The notes beneath the pieces are model-generated. The model was not told the DNA's origin. It searched no databases and saw only the letters and a list, made by a program, of their open reading frames with translations. Made by a program: the position numbers and the translations under genes. Positions 7,776 through 19,320 of a stretch of 64,000 nt of DNA are shown piece by piece (positions within the stretch are counted from its first letter, which is position 1; every line of letters starts with the position of its first letter). This stretch comes from Paenibacillus sediminis (lineage in GTDB: Bacteria > Bacillota > Bacilli > Paenibacillales > Paenibacillaceae): NCBI RefSeq assembly GCF_017873765.1, contig NZ_JAGGKP010000001.1, positions 1 through 64,000 of the forward strand. The letters run 5' to 3'.

Positions 7776-8786
7776 ATGATGGAAGACCGTATTATATCTG
7801 CGAATTTAATGATGGAAGATCAGGCAGTGGAGCTTAGCCTTCGTCCTCGATATTTAGCAGAATATATTGGACAGAATCAAGTAAAAGAAAATTTGAAAAT
7901 ATACATTGAAGCCGCTAAAATGCGCAATGAAGCGCTGGATCACGTACTTCTGTACGGCCCGCCGGGTCTAGGGAAAACGACACTTGCGAACATTATCGCA
8001 AATGAGCTGGGGGTTAATTTGCGGACGACATCCGGTCCGGCGATTGAACGTCCTGGGGATCTCGCTGCGCTGCTTACTAATTTGCAGGAAGGCGACGTGT
8101 TGTTTATTGATGAAATTCATCGTCTGCATCGTACGGTGGAGGAAGTGCTCTACCCGGCAATGGAGGATTTCGCGCTCGACATCATGATTGGCAAAGGGCC
8201 AAGCGCACGGTCAGTTCGTTTGGATTTGCCTCCGTTCACTCTTATCGGCGCAACGACTCGAGCTGGACTGTTGTCTGCCCCGCTTCGAGATCGTTTTGGT
8301 GTAGTTAGCCGATTGGAGTATTACTCTGTGGATGAACTAAGTTATATCGTCAGCCGCGGTGCAGATATTCTCGGTATTGAAATTGTAGGGGATGCTGCTG
8401 CAGAAATTGCACTTCGTTCACGGGGAACACCGCGGATTGCCAATCGCTTGCTTAAGCGTGTTCGAGATTATGCGCAAGTTCGAGGCGATGGACTCATTAC
8501 GACTTCGATTGCTGAAGAAGCGCTTCGCATGCTGCAAATTGATATGAAAGGTCTGGATCAGATTGACTACAAAATGCTGCATGCGATGATCACTAGTTTT
8601 CGAGGCGGGCCTGTTGGTCTTGATACGATTGCAGCGACAATAGGGGAAGAAAGTCAAACAATTGAAGATGTATATGAGCCCTATTTGTTGCAAATAGGCT
8701 TTTTACAACGTACACCAAGAGGCAGAATGGTGACACCTGCAGCGTATCAGCATTTAGGCATACCGATGCCGCCTGATCGTAATTAG
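7776..8786 (+). CDS. ruvB: RuvB, Holliday-junction branch-migration ATPase
   Basis: A 336-residue AAA+ motor that pumps DNA through the RuvA-bound junction. Walker [10 protein letters not shown], Walker [10 protein letters not shown], sensor 1 GATTRAG and arginine-finger region APLRDRFG are all present. The C-terminal winged helix ends in the usual [17 protein letters not shown]. The ATG at 7776 has AAAGGAAGTGA upstream. Confidence 0.97.
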   Translation: MMEDRIISANLMMEDQAVELSLRPRYLAEYIGQNQVKENLKIYIEAAKMRNEALDHVLLYGPPGLGKTTLANIIANELGVNLRTTSGPAIERPGDLAALLTNLQEGDVLFIDEIHRLHRTVEEVLYPAMEDFALDIMIGKGPSARSVRLDLPPFTLIGATTRAGLLSAPLRDRFGVVSRLEYYSVDELSYIVSRGADILGIEIVGDAAAEIALRSRGTPRIANRLLKRVRDYAQVRGDGLITTSIAEEALRMLQIDMKGLDQIDYKMLHAMITSFRGGPVGLDTIAATIGEESQTIEDVYEPYLLQIGFLQRTPRGRMVTPAAYQHLGIPMPPDRN

Positions 8787-8850
8787 AAGGTGTGTTTGAA
8801 TTAGGGAGTCACTCGTTGCTATCAATACTTTCGCAGGGGAGAGCACAGTA

Positions 8851-10977
8851 ATGAACTTAAGAAACCTACATGATAAAAAGCGTACAAATCACTTGGTAGG
8901 GTCATATAGATGGGGAAAGGTGCTGCTTGCAGTAATACTGCTTATTGGCTGCTTGCAGCTGCCTGCATATGCCGATTCAGGAGTGCCTACTCTTGATCGT
9001 ATTCGTGTCGCCATGTTTTTAGATTTGGGGAGTAAGTATAAGTCTACAACTGCTGCAGTTACGTTAAAATCTGCGGGGCAATGGTTTGCGGCATTAGGAA
9101 GTGAAGGGGGAGCCGGGGCTCGTCTCAGTTTTACAGCTGGACAAACTGCTCGGTTTAGTGTTGACAGCTATCGTGTCAAAGTGTTAGAAACGACGGATTG
9201 GATGACTGCAGCGAAAACAGCAGACAAATTGAAGGCTACAGCCGATAAACCAATTCTCTTCTCCGCTTCTCGAGGAGGACAGACGGTGTATCAGCTCTAC
9301 ACTGGGATGTATGCGACGGAACTAGCGGCACAAGATGCAGCTAGCCGTATTAAGACAAGTGTTGCTTCATATTTAGGCGGAGGACAGCCTGCGGTACGCG
9401 GCGGACTGCATTTGCAAGCAGGGATTTATAACTCAGAAGCAGAAGCGAGTGCAGCTATGAACAGCATTACGAGTGCTGGATTTGATGCATTCGTAGCAGT
9501 GGAGCCTATTGGAGGAGTATTGCAGTATGCCGTTTGGGTGGGTGAAGCTTCAAATGCAAATGATCTAAATGGAATAATGACCAGCTTAACTGCACAGGTG
9601 CCTGGGCTTAATGTGACAACCGTAGATCCGGCTCAAGCTGCACTGATTGAACGCCAAGATGTTAGTTTAGATTTAACAACTCCTCAACCTGTTAAACATT
9701 ATATGGTTAGTGGTAATGGACAAAAATTAGTCATAACAGGGAATGATGATGGCATACAAGTCGTTGAACGTTCGGGACGTACATACCGAGGGGATTTTGA
9801 AATTAGCAGCTATAATGGTCAGCTGGCACTCGTGAATGAGTTGCCATTTGAACAATATTTGTATTCTGTTGTAGGCGGAGAAGCCTATAGTTCATGGCCG
9901 CAAGAAGCGCTCAAAGCTCAAGCGGTTGCAGCTCGAAGTTATGCTTTGTTTCAAGGAATGAAATTTGACATTGCGAACGTCGTCGACACGACTCTAAGTC
10001 AGGCTTATAACGGGATAGCGGCGGAACATCCGAGTGTAATTCAGGCTGTGGATGCTACCAAAGGCGAAGTGTTGATGAGCGATGGCAAGTTAGTCGAAAC
10101 GATCTTCTCGTCGAACAGCGGCGGCTATACTGCAGATCCAAGCGAGGTATGGAATAACGGTGGATCTGTGTTCAGCAGTAAACAAAGCGATGCCGACCAA
10201 TCAGCGTTGCAAAACACCTTAATGTGGTATTATGTTCTGCTAAGCAACGGTAAGACAGGCTATATTCGAGAGGACAACACTGTAGATGCAGGCATGACTG
10301 CAGCAGGGCTTCGTAAATTGACAGTAACTTCATCAGGAACGAATGTCCGTGTATTGCCATTGATTCAGTCTACTGTTGATCCAATTGCTAAATTGAATCC
10401 AGGCGATCAAGCAATCATATTAAATAAAGTTCCACAATCCGGAGATTATGCTTGGATTAGAGGGCCATTTACTTCAGACCAATTAGTTAAATCATTACAA
10501 GGCAAAACGACTACACCAGTACCCTCTTCAATTGCTAGTTTAGAAGTAACTCAGCGTGGACCTTCAGGTCGAGCGATTGAAATTAAAGCGAATGGCCAAG
10601 TTCTCGGTGTTAAGTATCCGGATATGTTTCGTTCAGCGTTCGGCAGCTTGCCTAGCACATTGTTTGATATTGTGCCGACAGGGAGCTATACTATACGAAG
10701 TGCAGAGGGGGCATCCAACTCGAAACAACCAGCGGGCACCGTAATTTTATCTGCTTCAGGTCAAACGACTTGGAATGGAGGCACTCTTGTCGTAATGAAT
10801 GGTCAGAAAACGGCAAGAGCAGTTGACAGTTCGCAAGGCTTCGTATTCATCGGTAAAGGTAACGGACACGGCTTAGGCTTATCCCAATGGGGAGCTAAGG
10901 GGCTGGCAGATCAAGGGTATGATTACCAAATGATTTTGAAATACTACTATAATAATGTAGATATAGTTAAGGGATGA
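8851..10977 (+). CDS. SpoIID/LytB-domain protein with SPOR-like repeats, secreted
   Basis: A 708-residue protein with a signal peptide (hydrophobic stretch [18 protein letters not shown], about residues 29-48). Two SPOR-like repeats at about residues 140-250 would bind stripped peptidoglycan glycan. A SpoIID lytic transglycosylase domain begins near residue 310; the likely catalytic glutamate is in [11 protein letters not shown], and the [10 protein letters not shown] motif and the C-terminal [13 protein letters not shown] motif are present. An SH3-like segment (about residues 475-550) interrupts the SpoIID domain. Homologues remodel peptidoglycan during engulfment or in vegetative cells. The stop overlaps queA (ATGA), so it is in the queA-tgt operon. 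Its exact role here is inferred. Confidence 0.85.
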   Translation: MNLRNLHDKKRTNHLVGSYRWGKVLLAVILLIGCLQLPAYADSGVPTLDRIRVAMFLDLGSKYKSTTAAVTLKSAGQWFAALGSEGGAGARLSFTAGQTARFSVDSYRVKVLETTDWMTAAKTADKLKATADKPILFSASRGGQTVYQLYTGMYATELAAQDAASRIKTSVASYLGGGQPAVRGGLHLQAGIYNSEAEASAAMNSITSAGFDAFVAVEPIGGVLQYAVWVGEASNANDLNGIMTSLTAQVPGLNVTTVDPAQAALIERQDVSLDLTTPQPVKHYMVSGNGQKLVITGNDDGIQVVERSGRTYRGDFEISSYNGQLALVNELPFEQYLYSVVGGEAYSSWPQEALKAQAVAARSYALFQGMKFDIANVVDTTLSQAYNGIAAEHPSVIQAVDATKGEVLMSDGKLVETIFSSNSGGYTADPSEVWNNGGSVFSSKQSDADQSALQNTLMWYYVLLSNGKTGYIREDNTVDAGMTAAGLRKLTVTSSGTNVRVLPLIQSTVDPIAKLNPGDQAIILNKVPQSGDYAWIRGPFTSDQLVKSLQGKTTTPVPSSIASLEVTQRGPSGRAIEIKANGQVLGVKYPDMFRSAFGSLPSTLFDIVPTGSYTIRSAEGASNSKQPAGTVILSASGQTTWNGGTLVVMNGQKTARAVDSSQGFVFIGKGNGHGLGLSQWGAKGLADQGYDYQMILKYYYNNVDIVKG

Positions 10978-12011
10978 CACAAATGAATGTAGATTTATAT
11001 GATTTTCATTTACCAGAACATTTAATTGCACAAACACCGCTTAAAGAGCGTACAGCATCTAGACTGTTGACACTTAATAAAGCAGATGGAACGATAGGGC
11101 ATCATACATTTGCAGATATCATAGACTATTTAAATCCCGGAGATACGCTTGTTTTAAATGATACGCGTGTTATTCCGGCTCGCCTATTCGGGGTAAAAGA
11201 GGATACTGGAGCGAAAGCCGAAGTACTCCTTCTTAAAAACATGGGCGAAGATCGCTGGGAAGCTTTGGTCAAGCCGGGCAAAAAGCTTAAAAAAGGCGCG
11301 GTTATCGTCTTTGGTGATGAGCTGAAGGCGGTTATTGAAGAAGAAGGCGAAATGGGAGCACGTATTATCCGATTTTCGTATAAAGGAATTTTTCAAGAAA
11401 TCTTAGACAGGCTTGGCGAAATGCCTTTGCCTCCATATATCAAAGAGAAGCTTGATGATCGTGAACGGTATCAAACGGTGTATGCGAAGAACGAAGGATC
11501 AGCAGCTGCACCGACAGCAGGGCTTCATTTTACTACAGAACTGTTAGAGAAAATTAAAGCTAAGGGTGTCTCCATTGCATTTATTACTCTTCATGTAGGT
11601 CTTGGCACATTTAGACCGATGTCGGTTGACCGTGTCGAGGATCATGTCATGCATGAGGAATATTATTCGCTGAATGAAGAGACCGCGAAATTATTAAATG
11701 AGACAAAGGAACGCGGTGGAAGAGTTATCGCTGTAGGCACAACGTCAACGCGTACACTAGAGACCGTCGCTCAGAAATTTAAAGGCGGTCCTCTCCAAGC
11801 AAGCAGCGGGTGGACTAGTATTTTCATTTACCCAGGGTATCAATTTTTGATGGTAGATGGGCTTATTACGAACTTTCATCTGCCTAAGTCAACGCTTGTC
11901 ATGCTTGTAAGTGCACTCGCAGGACGAGAAACAATATTGAAAGCATACCAAGAAGCTATCGATAAGGAGTATCGCTTCTTCAGCTTCGGGGATGCCATGT
12001 TTATTTATTAA
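10974..12011 (+). CDS. queA: QueA, S-adenosylmethionine:tRNA ribosyltransferase-isomerase
   Basis: A 345-residue enzyme that moves the ribosyl part of AdoMet onto preQ1-modified tRNA to make epoxyqueuosine at wobble position 34. Family segments are visible: [36 protein letters not shown] and the C-terminal [18 protein letters not shown] 10974 overlaps the preceding stop; ATG 10983 gives the more usual MNVDLYDF start and is equally possible. tgt follows 20 bases later, placing two steps of queuosine synthesis together. Confidence 0.96.
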   Translation: MTQMNVDLYDFHLPEHLIAQTPLKERTASRLLTLNKADGTIGHHTFADIIDYLNPGDTLVLNDTRVIPARLFGVKEDTGAKAEVLLLKNMGEDRWEALVKPGKKLKKGAVIVFGDELKAVIEEEGEMGARIIRFSYKGIFQEILDRLGEMPLPPYIKEKLDDRERYQTVYAKNEGSAAAPTAGLHFTTELLEKIKAKGVSIAFITLHVGLGTFRPMSVDRVEDHVMHEEYYSLNEETAKLLNETKERGGRVIAVGTTSTRTLETVAQKFKGGPLQASSGWTSIFIYPGYQFLMVDGLITNFHLPKSTLVMLVSALAGRETILKAYQEAIDKEYRFFSFGDAMFIY

Positions 12012-12028
12012 GTGTTAAGGATGGTTAA

Positions 12029-13171
<1,143 letters not shown>

Positions 13172-13194
13172 TTATTGAAAGGGGGGAATAGTGC

Positions 13195-13497
13195 ATGTTT
13201 CAATTAGCAGCAGCGACATCAGGCAGCAGCAGCTGGACTGGTATCGTCTTGCCATTTGTATTGATGTTCGCAGTTTTTTATTTCTTGTTAATTCGTCCTC
13301 AGCAAAAGAAACAAAAAACGCGCACTGCGATGCTTAATGCCCTTAAAAAAGGGGATAAAATTGTAACGATCGGAGGTCTTCACGGGACAATCGTTGAATT
13401 GACTGACGATACGGTTGTTCTTAAAGTGAATGACGTTACTAAATTAACGTTTGACCGTAATTCTATTAGTCACGCAATCAGCACAGAGCAACAATAA
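13195..13497 (+). CDS. yajC: YajC, preprotein translocase accessory subunit
   Basis: A 100-residue protein with one N-terminal membrane helix (GIVLPFVLMFAVFYFLLIRPQ) and the family motif RPQQKKQK, then a small cytosolic beta domain (KKGDKIVTIGGLHGTIVEL). YajC joins the SecDF-YajC complex that assists SecYEG; secD and secF lie 3.6 kb downstream. The AAGGGGGGAATA ribosome binding site supports ATG 13195. Confidence 0.95.
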   Translation: MFQLAAATSGSSSWTGIVLPFVLMFAVFYFLLIRPQQKKQKTRTAMLNALKKGDKIVTIGGLHGTIVELTDDTVVLKVNDVTKLTFDRNSISHAISTEQQ

Positions 13498-13507
13498 TTT
13501 AGAATTT

Positions 13508-13548
13508 AAACGAAAGAGAGCCTACTTTAAATAGGCTCTCTTTCGTTT
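13508..13548. terminator. Bidirectional terminator between yajC and the TIGR04086 gene
   Basis: A long stem AAACGAAAGAGAGCCTA/TAGGCTCTCTTTCGTTT has T runs on both strands. It separates two converging genes. Confidence 0.9.
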
Positions 13549-13559
13549 AAGCATATCAA

Positions 13560-13949
13560 TTATTTCCGAACATTCACACCAAAGATGCCGCCAAAAGCGC
13601 CAAGAGAAAAGGCTATACTAAGCATGAAAACATTAGACAATGATAATGAGGTGTCTAAAGCAAGAAAGCCAATAAGGATAACACATAATCCGTAAAGTAA
13701 TCCAGTAAGACCGCCTTGTAACCAACCTTTATTTCCTGAACGCTTCCCTGATACGAAACCGCCTATAAATGAGGAAATGCTGTGAATGACATAGGTGTAG
13801 GCAGATAATTTCTGTTCTTCAAAGCTGCTTAGCCATAGCAAGAGTGACAAACAGAGCGCGCCAACGATCATCCAGACAAATGCGTACCATAGCCCTGCGA
13901 GAGTCGGATTTGAAATACGAATAGGGTTTTGGCGACGAATGAATTGCAT
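13560..13949 (-). CDS. yrzE: TIGR04086 family (YrzE-like) membrane protein
   Basis: A 129-residue protein with four predicted membrane helices. Loops include SSFIGGFVSGKRSGNKGWLQGGLTGLLYG, a segment typical of the TIGR04086 family. Its function is unknown. B. subtilis yrzE lies at the same place between yajC (yrbF) and yrbG, which supports the assignment. The minus-strand ATG at 13949 has an AGGAGGTTC-type ribosome binding site. Confidence 0.75.
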   Translation of the reverse strand: MQFIRRQNPIRISNPTLAGLWYAFVWMIVGALCLSLLLWLSSFEEQKLSAYTYVIHSISSFIGGFVSGKRSGNKGWLQGGLTGLLYGLCVILIGFLALDTSLSLSNVFMLSIAFSLGAFGGIFGVNVRK

Positions 13950-14206
13950 GCGATGAACCTCCTTCTAAGTGCCCTTAAATTACTAACCATTGTATGGTCA
14001 AGCCGTTCAGGTTAGTACAAAATATAGACTGAAAAAAGGGAATATTTAATATAATAGACTTTTTTGGCATCTCTTCAGCTTTCATTGGGGATTATCGTTT
14101 TGTAGATTACCATTAATTAATTGATTTTCCTCTGTATGAGGCATAATAGTAAGGGTCAAAATAGCATTGCTAAATGTTACATTCGATTTCTAAAAAGGAG
14201 GCCGAA

Positions 14207-14926
14207 GTGACGTTGATGATGCATTTTTTGACCCTTATTTTTCGTACAATACTTATGTATTTTGTCATTTATTTAACGATGAGAGTGATGGGAAAACGTG
14301 AAATCGGTAAACTTTCAATATTCGATCTAGTTATTTCCATCATGATTGCAGAGATTGCGGTATTCGTACTTGAAGATATGAAGCGTCCCTTATATGACGG
14401 GCTTATTCCTATGCTTACGTTAGTCCTTGTTCAAATCTTGATCGCCTACATGTCCTTGAAGAGCCGAGAAATTAGATTGCTGTTTGAGGGTAAACCGAGT
14501 ATTTTAGTATCGAGAGGCCGCTTGAACCGAAGTGAAATGCGCAGGCAGCGTTATAATTTGGACGATTTGATGATGCAGCTTCGTACGAAAAATTTAGATA
14601 GTGTCGCAGATGTAGAGTTTGCCATTTTAGAAACAAGCGGGCAGCTTACCATTATTCCAAAAGATCCACAAAACCGACAACAAGAATATCAATCGTCCCA
14701 ACCCGAACATTTGAGAATCGACTCTAGCAAAATAAAGTATGAATCTCTTCCATTGCCGCTTATTATGGACGGGAAGGTGCAGGATGCGAACTTACAACAA
14801 ATTAAGAAGACGAGATTTTGGCTTAAGAACCAAATCCATGCACAAGGAATAAAAGATTTCAAAGACGTCTTTCTATGCTCCATCGACCATAAAGGTAAGT
14901 TGTACATTGATTCCAAGCACCCGTAA
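14207..14926 (+). CDS. yrbG: DUF421 family membrane protein (YrbG/YetF-like)
   Basis: A protein of about 239 residues. Three N-terminal membrane helices are followed by a cytosolic DUF421 domain with the family segments MRVMGKREIGKLSIFDLV, EGKPSILVSRGRLN and the NLDDLMMQLR motif. YetF homologues in spore formers have been linked to the spore inner membrane, but the role here is unknown. GTG 14207 is 5 bases after AGGAGG; TTG 14213 and ATG 14216 are alternatives. Its position before spoVB matches yrbG of B. subtilis. Confidence 0.75.
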   Translation: MTLMMHFLTLIFRTILMYFVIYLTMRVMGKREIGKLSIFDLVISIMIAEIAVFVLEDMKRPLYDGLIPMLTLVLVQILIAYMSLKSREIRLLFEGKPSILVSRGRLNRSEMRRQRYNLDDLMMQLRTKNLDSVADVEFAILETSGQLTIIPKDPQNRQQEYQSSQPEHLRIDSSKIKYESLPLPLIMDGKVQDANLQQIKKTRFWLKNQIHAQGIKDFKDVFLCSIDHKGKLYIDSKHP

Positions 14927-14948
14927 ACTCACCTATACCTGAATGATG

Positions 14949-16520
14949 TTAGCGGGCTTTGAACCATGGACCAATAAGCGGAACACGTTCTAAATCATGC
15001 AGATCAATCAGCTTCATAACAGCCATCAATGTTAGGTAAATGATTAGGCCAGCAATAAAGGAGCTCGTCAATTGAAGCCATGGCAAGTCCATTTTGAAAT
15101 GATAAAAAAAGAAATGGGAAAAGGCGGCCATAATAATCATGCCAGTTGAGACCTTCAATAAATCGATAAGTTTAATGTGGAACTTCACAAGGCGAGCAAC
15201 ACTGTAGCTGTGCATTAGAGTGACAATAACAATATTAATGCATATCGCGATGATCGCACCATAAATGCCATATTCAGGCTGGGAAGCAAGCTGTAAAATA
15301 AGAATGATCTTAATCACTGCACCAATAAAAGTGTTAAGAAGCGCTTTACCTGCTTTATTTAACGCTTGTAGCGTTGCTTGAAGTGGTGCCTGGATGTAGA
15401 GGAATAATCCAAAGGGTGCCATTATTTTGAGCATTGGAGCGATTTCCGTATTGTCGTATAGAAGCACACACAACGGTTCAGCAAGTACATACATAAGTAC
15501 AACGAATGGAGCGCCTGTGACTAGAGCAAGCCGAATAGATTGGTGCAGTCGCTTATGAATCGTTTTGTTGTCTTTGCGAGCTGCCGCTTCGGAAAGAGAA
15601 GGGACAAGGGATGTGGCAAGCGATGTTGTCAGCGCTCCAGGCAGCAAGAGAATCGGTATGATCATGCCTTGCAGCGCACCATACTGGGCTGTAGCCATGC
15701 CTGTAGCGATTCCAGCCAGCGCTAAACTTTGCGCAGTCGTAATGGATTCAAGCAAGTACGACAATGAACCAACCAATCTGCTTGCTGTAACTGGAATGGA
15801 TATTCCGAGAATTGTACGCAGCATATGAGGAGAACGGATTTGTAATAAAGGAATTGAAGGTTTAATAGGGAATGATTCTTTTTCTCTTTTTAAATGTCCT
15901 CTGTAATACCAAAGGATCACCGCCAAACCGATCAGTTCCCCTGCTACGACGCCAAGCATTGCCCCTGCTGCGCCGTAAGGAATTCCCAGAGGCAACATTA
16001 GATAAGAGAACCATAACACGCATAGGATCCGTACAAGCGTTTCGATGATGGAGGAGCTTGCAGAGGGAATCATATTTTGCAGACCTTGGAAATATCCGCG
16101 ATATACCGACGAGATCGCCACAATAACAATCATCGGGCTCATACTAAGAAAAGTATAATAGACTCTTGAATCCGTCAGGATGTGGTGAGTGACCCAAGGA
16201 GCAAAGATTAAACTTAGCAACATGAAAATAATACTTAACAAAATCGAGAAAGTTAGACTGACCCGCAAAATGGCTCTGGAACGGTTTCTTTGGCCGGCGG
16301 CTTCTGCCTCTGCTACCAGCTTGGCGATGGCTAAAGGTATCCCTCCTGTTATGATCGTAACGAGAACAAGGAAGAATGGATAACCAAGCTGATACAGACC
16401 TACGCCTTCTGCGCCAATAATGCGCGGCAAAGCGATTCTCGGTATAAATCCAAGAATACGATTAATAATGCCTGCGATGAGAAGTATCATGGTCCCTTTA
16501 ATAAACGATTGCTTGTTCAA
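14949..16520 (-). CDS. spoVB: SpoVB, stage V sporulation polysaccharide/lipid flippase
   Basis: A 523-residue polytopic protein with about 14 membrane helices, of the MOP flippase superfamily. It opens MNKQSFIKGTMILLIAGIINRILGFIPRIALPRIIGAEGVGLYQL, typical of SpoVB. In spore formers SpoVB is needed for cortex peptidoglycan synthesis, probably flipping lipid II or a related precursor across the outer forespore membrane. It is transcribed against its neighbours and lies between yrbG and comN as in B. subtilis. Confidence 0.9.
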   Translation of the reverse strand: MNKQSFIKGTMILLIAGIINRILGFIPRIALPRIIGAEGVGLYQLGYPFFLVLVTIITGGIPLAIAKLVAEAEAAGQRNRSRAILRVSLTFSILLSIIFMLLSLIFAPWVTHHILTDSRVYYTFLSMSPMIVIVAISSVYRGYFQGLQNMIPSASSSIIETLVRILCVLWFSYLMLPLGIPYGAAGAMLGVVAGELIGLAVILWYYRGHLKREKESFPIKPSIPLLQIRSPHMLRTILGISIPVTASRLVGSLSYLLESITTAQSLALAGIATGMATAQYGALQGMIIPILLLPGALTTSLATSLVPSLSEAAARKDNKTIHKRLHQSIRLALVTGAPFVVLMYVLAEPLCVLLYDNTEIAPMLKIMAPFGLFLYIQAPLQATLQALNKAGKALLNTFIGAVIKIILILQLASQPEYGIYGAIIAICINIVIVTLMHSYSVARLVKFHIKLIDLLKVSTGMIIMAAFSHFFFYHFKMDLPWLQLTSSFIAGLIIYLTLMAVMKLIDLHDLERVPLIGPWFKAR

Positions 16521-16699
16521 TGTATTCCCTCTTCCTAAATTGGAATCAGTATAGTGAGATAAGACGATTAATATATGGATATGCCTAACCTGTCCATTCT
16601 CATGCCTTTACTTTTTCCAAAAGAAGGTTTGTAATAAAAAGAGGAGTTTGCGAGCGAGAAGTCGAATGATATGTATGCGGAAGGAAGGGGGCAGTAAAG

Positions 16700-16969
16700 A
16701 TGGAAGAGCAACTATTCACCCAAGAGTTGAACGATGCCGATTTAAGCAAGACGGTAGAACTGCTCTGCAATAGTAAAGCTGAAGAATTTCGATTAGTCGG
16801 TTATGAGCAAGTGACTGGCCAAGATATTTGGCAATGTGTGAACAACCAATATACCAAAGAGGGAGTTCCTCCACTGCATAAGCTTGTCAATGATATCCTA
16901 TCCTTAAAAGTAACAACTTTTATGAACTTTATGACAATTTCTGCATACCGAGGATCCACTTTCGAGTGA
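16700..16969 (+). CDS. comN: ComN-like post-transcriptional regulator
   Basis: An 89-residue protein that matches the ComN (YrzD) family, with LCNSKAEEFRLVGYEQVTGQDIWQCVNNQYTKEG and the NDILSLKVTTFMNFMTI segment. In B. subtilis ComN binds mRNA (comE) at the poles and affects competence and division-site targeting. The place between spoVB and secD is conserved. The last codons overlap the terminator hairpin. Confidence 0.8.
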   Translation: MEEQLFTQELNDADLSKTVELLCNSKAEEFRLVGYEQVTGQDIWQCVNNQYTKEGVPPLHKLVNDILSLKVTTFMNFMTISAYRGSTFE

Positions 16970-16985
16970 AAGGGGTCTTTTTTGT
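16953..16985 (+). terminator. Terminator overlapping the 3' end of comN
   Basis: Stem CCACTTTC/GAAAGGGG with loop GAGT is followed by six T. The comN stop lies inside the hairpin. Confidence 0.6.
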
Positions 16986-17012
16986 GTTACTTTTGTCTTT
17001 AATAGTCATAAA

Positions 17013-17041
17013 TTGACGTGTTTTTAGGGCATCGCTATAAT
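17013..17041 (+). promoter_or_regulatory. Sigma-A promoter of secD-secF
   Basis: TTGACG-N17-TATAAT, with the -10 ending 36 bases before the secD ATG. Confidence 0.8.
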
Positions 17042-17077
17042 AGGAATATTGAGATTGAAAGGGGAACAGAGAACGGG

Positions 17078-18331
17078 ATGAACAAAAGAATCATCACATT
17101 CATAATTATCGTGCTCGTTACCGCTGGTGTTATGGGCTATTATAGCCCGCTTTTGATCAAGAGCATTAATTTAGGTCTTGACCTAAAAGGCGGCTTCGAA
17201 ATTTTGTATGAAGCTTCACCTTTAGACGCCAATGGTAAACTTACAAAAGAATCGCTGCAAGAAACCGCTAAAAGTCTCGAAAAACGTGCTAACGCGCTGG
17301 GTACAAGTGAACCAGAAGTGACAACAGAAGGCACAAATCGCATTCGTCTAAAAATTGCTGGTGTTACAAATCCGGACGAAGTGCGTAAAAAAATGAAAGA
17401 TCCAGCCGTACTTACGTTCCGCAGCAGCGAAGGCTGTAAGAACGAAACAGACTACTGTAAAGTGGAGCTCCTCGGCAGTGATTTCGCAGAAAATGGTGCA
17501 ACAATTGGTTACAATCAATTGAACCAACCGGAAATTAATATAAAATTGAAAAATAAACAAAAATTTGCTGAAGTCACTTCAAGATTAGTGAATAAACATT
17601 TAGCCATTTTTTTAGATAATCAAATGCTCTCTGATCCTGTCGTGAGACAACCATTGACCGATGGAACGGCGACAATCTCTGGTGATTATACGCTTGATGA
17701 AGCGAAAGAATTGAGAGATACAATTAACCTTGGTGCTCTTCCGCTGAAATTAACGGAGAAATATTCACAAAGCGTAGGTGCGACACTTGGTAAGCTTTCA
17801 CTTCATCAAACATTAATGGCGGGATTAATTGGCTCCGCTTTAATTTTGCTGTTTATGATTGTGATGTACCTCGTACCCGGTCTTATTGCAAGCTTCTCGA
17901 TCGTTGTGTATAGCTTTCTTGTCCTTGTCATATTCAAATTAGCAGGAGTGACACTGACATTGCCGGGGATCGCAGCCTTTATTCTCGGGATCGGGATGGC
18001 TGTTGATGCCAATATCATTACTTATGAACGTATTAAAGAAGAGATGCTCAGTGGAAAAAGTGTACTGTCTGCTGTAAAGGCAGGAAGTAAGAGTTCCTTC
18101 CGAACCATTATGGATGCGAACATTACAACTATTCTTGCAGGAGCGGTTATGTTTATGATGGGTACTGGGTCTGTAAAAGGTTTCGCACTTGTACTGATCA
18201 TTAACATTATCATAAGTGTAGCTACGAATATTTTCTTCTCTCGTTTCTTGCTAACCCTTCTTGTTAAGGGGAACGCCATTAACAAGCCGATATATTTTGG
18301 CGTAAAGGAGAGTGATATTCGTGCGCTTTAA
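17078..18331 (+). CDS. secD: SecD, protein translocase subunit
   Basis: A 417-residue membrane protein of the RND-related SecDF complex, which uses the proton gradient to pull exported proteins through SecYEG. The N-terminal helix is followed by the signature LGLDLKGGFEILYEA, a large extracytoplasmic P1 domain, and five C-terminal helices including IAAFILGIGMAVDANIITYERIKEE. ATG 17078 was chosen because the upstream frame would overlap the promoter. secF starts inside its 3' end. Here SecD and SecF are separate, unlike the fused SecDF of B. subtilis. Confidence 0.95.
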   Translation: MNKRIITFIIIVLVTAGVMGYYSPLLIKSINLGLDLKGGFEILYEASPLDANGKLTKESLQETAKSLEKRANALGTSEPEVTTEGTNRIRLKIAGVTNPDEVRKKMKDPAVLTFRSSEGCKNETDYCKVELLGSDFAENGATIGYNQLNQPEINIKLKNKQKFAEVTSRLVNKHLAIFLDNQMLSDPVVRQPLTDGTATISGDYTLDEAKELRDTINLGALPLKLTEKYSQSVGATLGKLSLHQTLMAGLIGSALILLFMIVMYLVPGLIASFSIVVYSFLVLVIFKLAGVTLTLPGIAAFILGIGMAVDANIITYERIKEEMLSGKSVLSAVKAGSKSSFRTIMDANITTILAGAVMFMMGTGSVKGFALVLIINIIISVATNIFFSRFLLTLLVKGNAINKPIYFGVKESDIRAL

Positions 18332-19229
18332 GTGGGATTTTGATTTTGTTAAAGCAAGCAAATATTTTTATATATTCTCGATTGTGGTCACTCTAATTGG
18401 TGTCATTAGCTTGTCCGTTCGAGGACTAAATTACGGAGTGGATTTCAAATCAGGTTCTAACGTTGACATTAAAATTTCTAAGGCTGTTCCCAAGGATCAA
18501 GTTGTTGCTGTTCTCAATGATTTGCATTTAAACAAAGATGTGAATATTACTACAGGAGCGGACCGCCTCAATATTCGGTTCTCTGAAGTGTTGTCTAATG
18601 ATGATGAGAACAAATTAAAGAGTGCATTTAATAAAAAAATAGATGCTAAAGCTTCTTTCGAAGTCAACACAGTAGACCCTGAAATGGCAAGAGAATTACA
18701 GCTGAATGCGATCTACGCTGTGCTCATTGCGAGTGTTGGCATCATTTTGTATGTAACCATTCGCTTTGAATGGCGGTTTGCGATCGCATCGATCGTGGCT
18801 TTGCTGCATGATGCCTTTATGGTTATCAGCATATTCTCGATCTTCCAATTGCAAGTGAATTTAACGTTTATTATCGCTGTATTAACCATCATCGGTTACT
18901 CCATTAACGATACGATCGTTATATTCGACCGGATTCGTGAAAATATGCGGTTTGCCAAAGTGAAAACACATCGTGATTTATCAGATGTAGTGAACAAAAG
19001 CGTATCACAAACGATGACACGTTCCATCAATACCGTATTAACCGTATTGTTTGCGGCACTCTGCTTGCTTATTTTCGGTAGTTCGTCAATTCGTATGTTC
19101 TCGCTTGCGATGGTTATTGGTCTTATGTTCGGTGCATATTCCTCTATCTTTATTGCAAGTCCATTGTGGCTCGCTCTTAAAGGTAAACAAAAACCGAAAT
19201 CAGCTAATCGTTCTAAAGCAACATCGTAA
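18321..19229 (+). CDS. secF: SecF, protein translocase subunit
   Basis: A 302-residue partner of SecD with six membrane helices. Signatures are GVDFKSGSNVDI and the NDTIVIFDRIRENMR segment in the fourth helix region. GTG 18321 was chosen over GTG 18312 because AAAGGAG at 18304-18310 gives 10-base spacing for the former but only 1 for the latter. It overlaps secD by 11 bases, so expression is coupled. Confidence 0.95.
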   Translation: MRFKWDFDFVKASKYFYIFSIVVTLIGVISLSVRGLNYGVDFKSGSNVDIKISKAVPKDQVVAVLNDLHLNKDVNITTGADRLNIRFSEVLSNDDENKLKSAFNKKIDAKASFEVNTVDPEMARELQLNAIYAVLIASVGIILYVTIRFEWRFAIASIVALLHDAFMVISIFSIFQLQVNLTFIIAVLTIIGYSINDTIVIFDRIRENMRFAKVKTHRDLSDVVNKSVSQTMTRSINTVLTVLFAALCLLIFGSSSIRMFSLAMVIGLMFGAYSSIFIASPLWLALKGKQKPKSANRSKATS

Positions 19230-19251
19230 TTGTCATGTTGGACAACTCCGA

Positions 19252-19284
19252 AAGAAAGCCGCGTCACAGCGACGCGGCTTTCTT
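19252..19284 (+). terminator. Terminator after secF
   Basis: Stem AAGAAAGCCGCGTC/GACGCGGCTTTCTT; the T run is short. Confidence 0.75.
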
Positions 19285-19320
19285 ACTTCTAGGCATCTTA
19301 TGCGATCTGAGGGGGAACAT

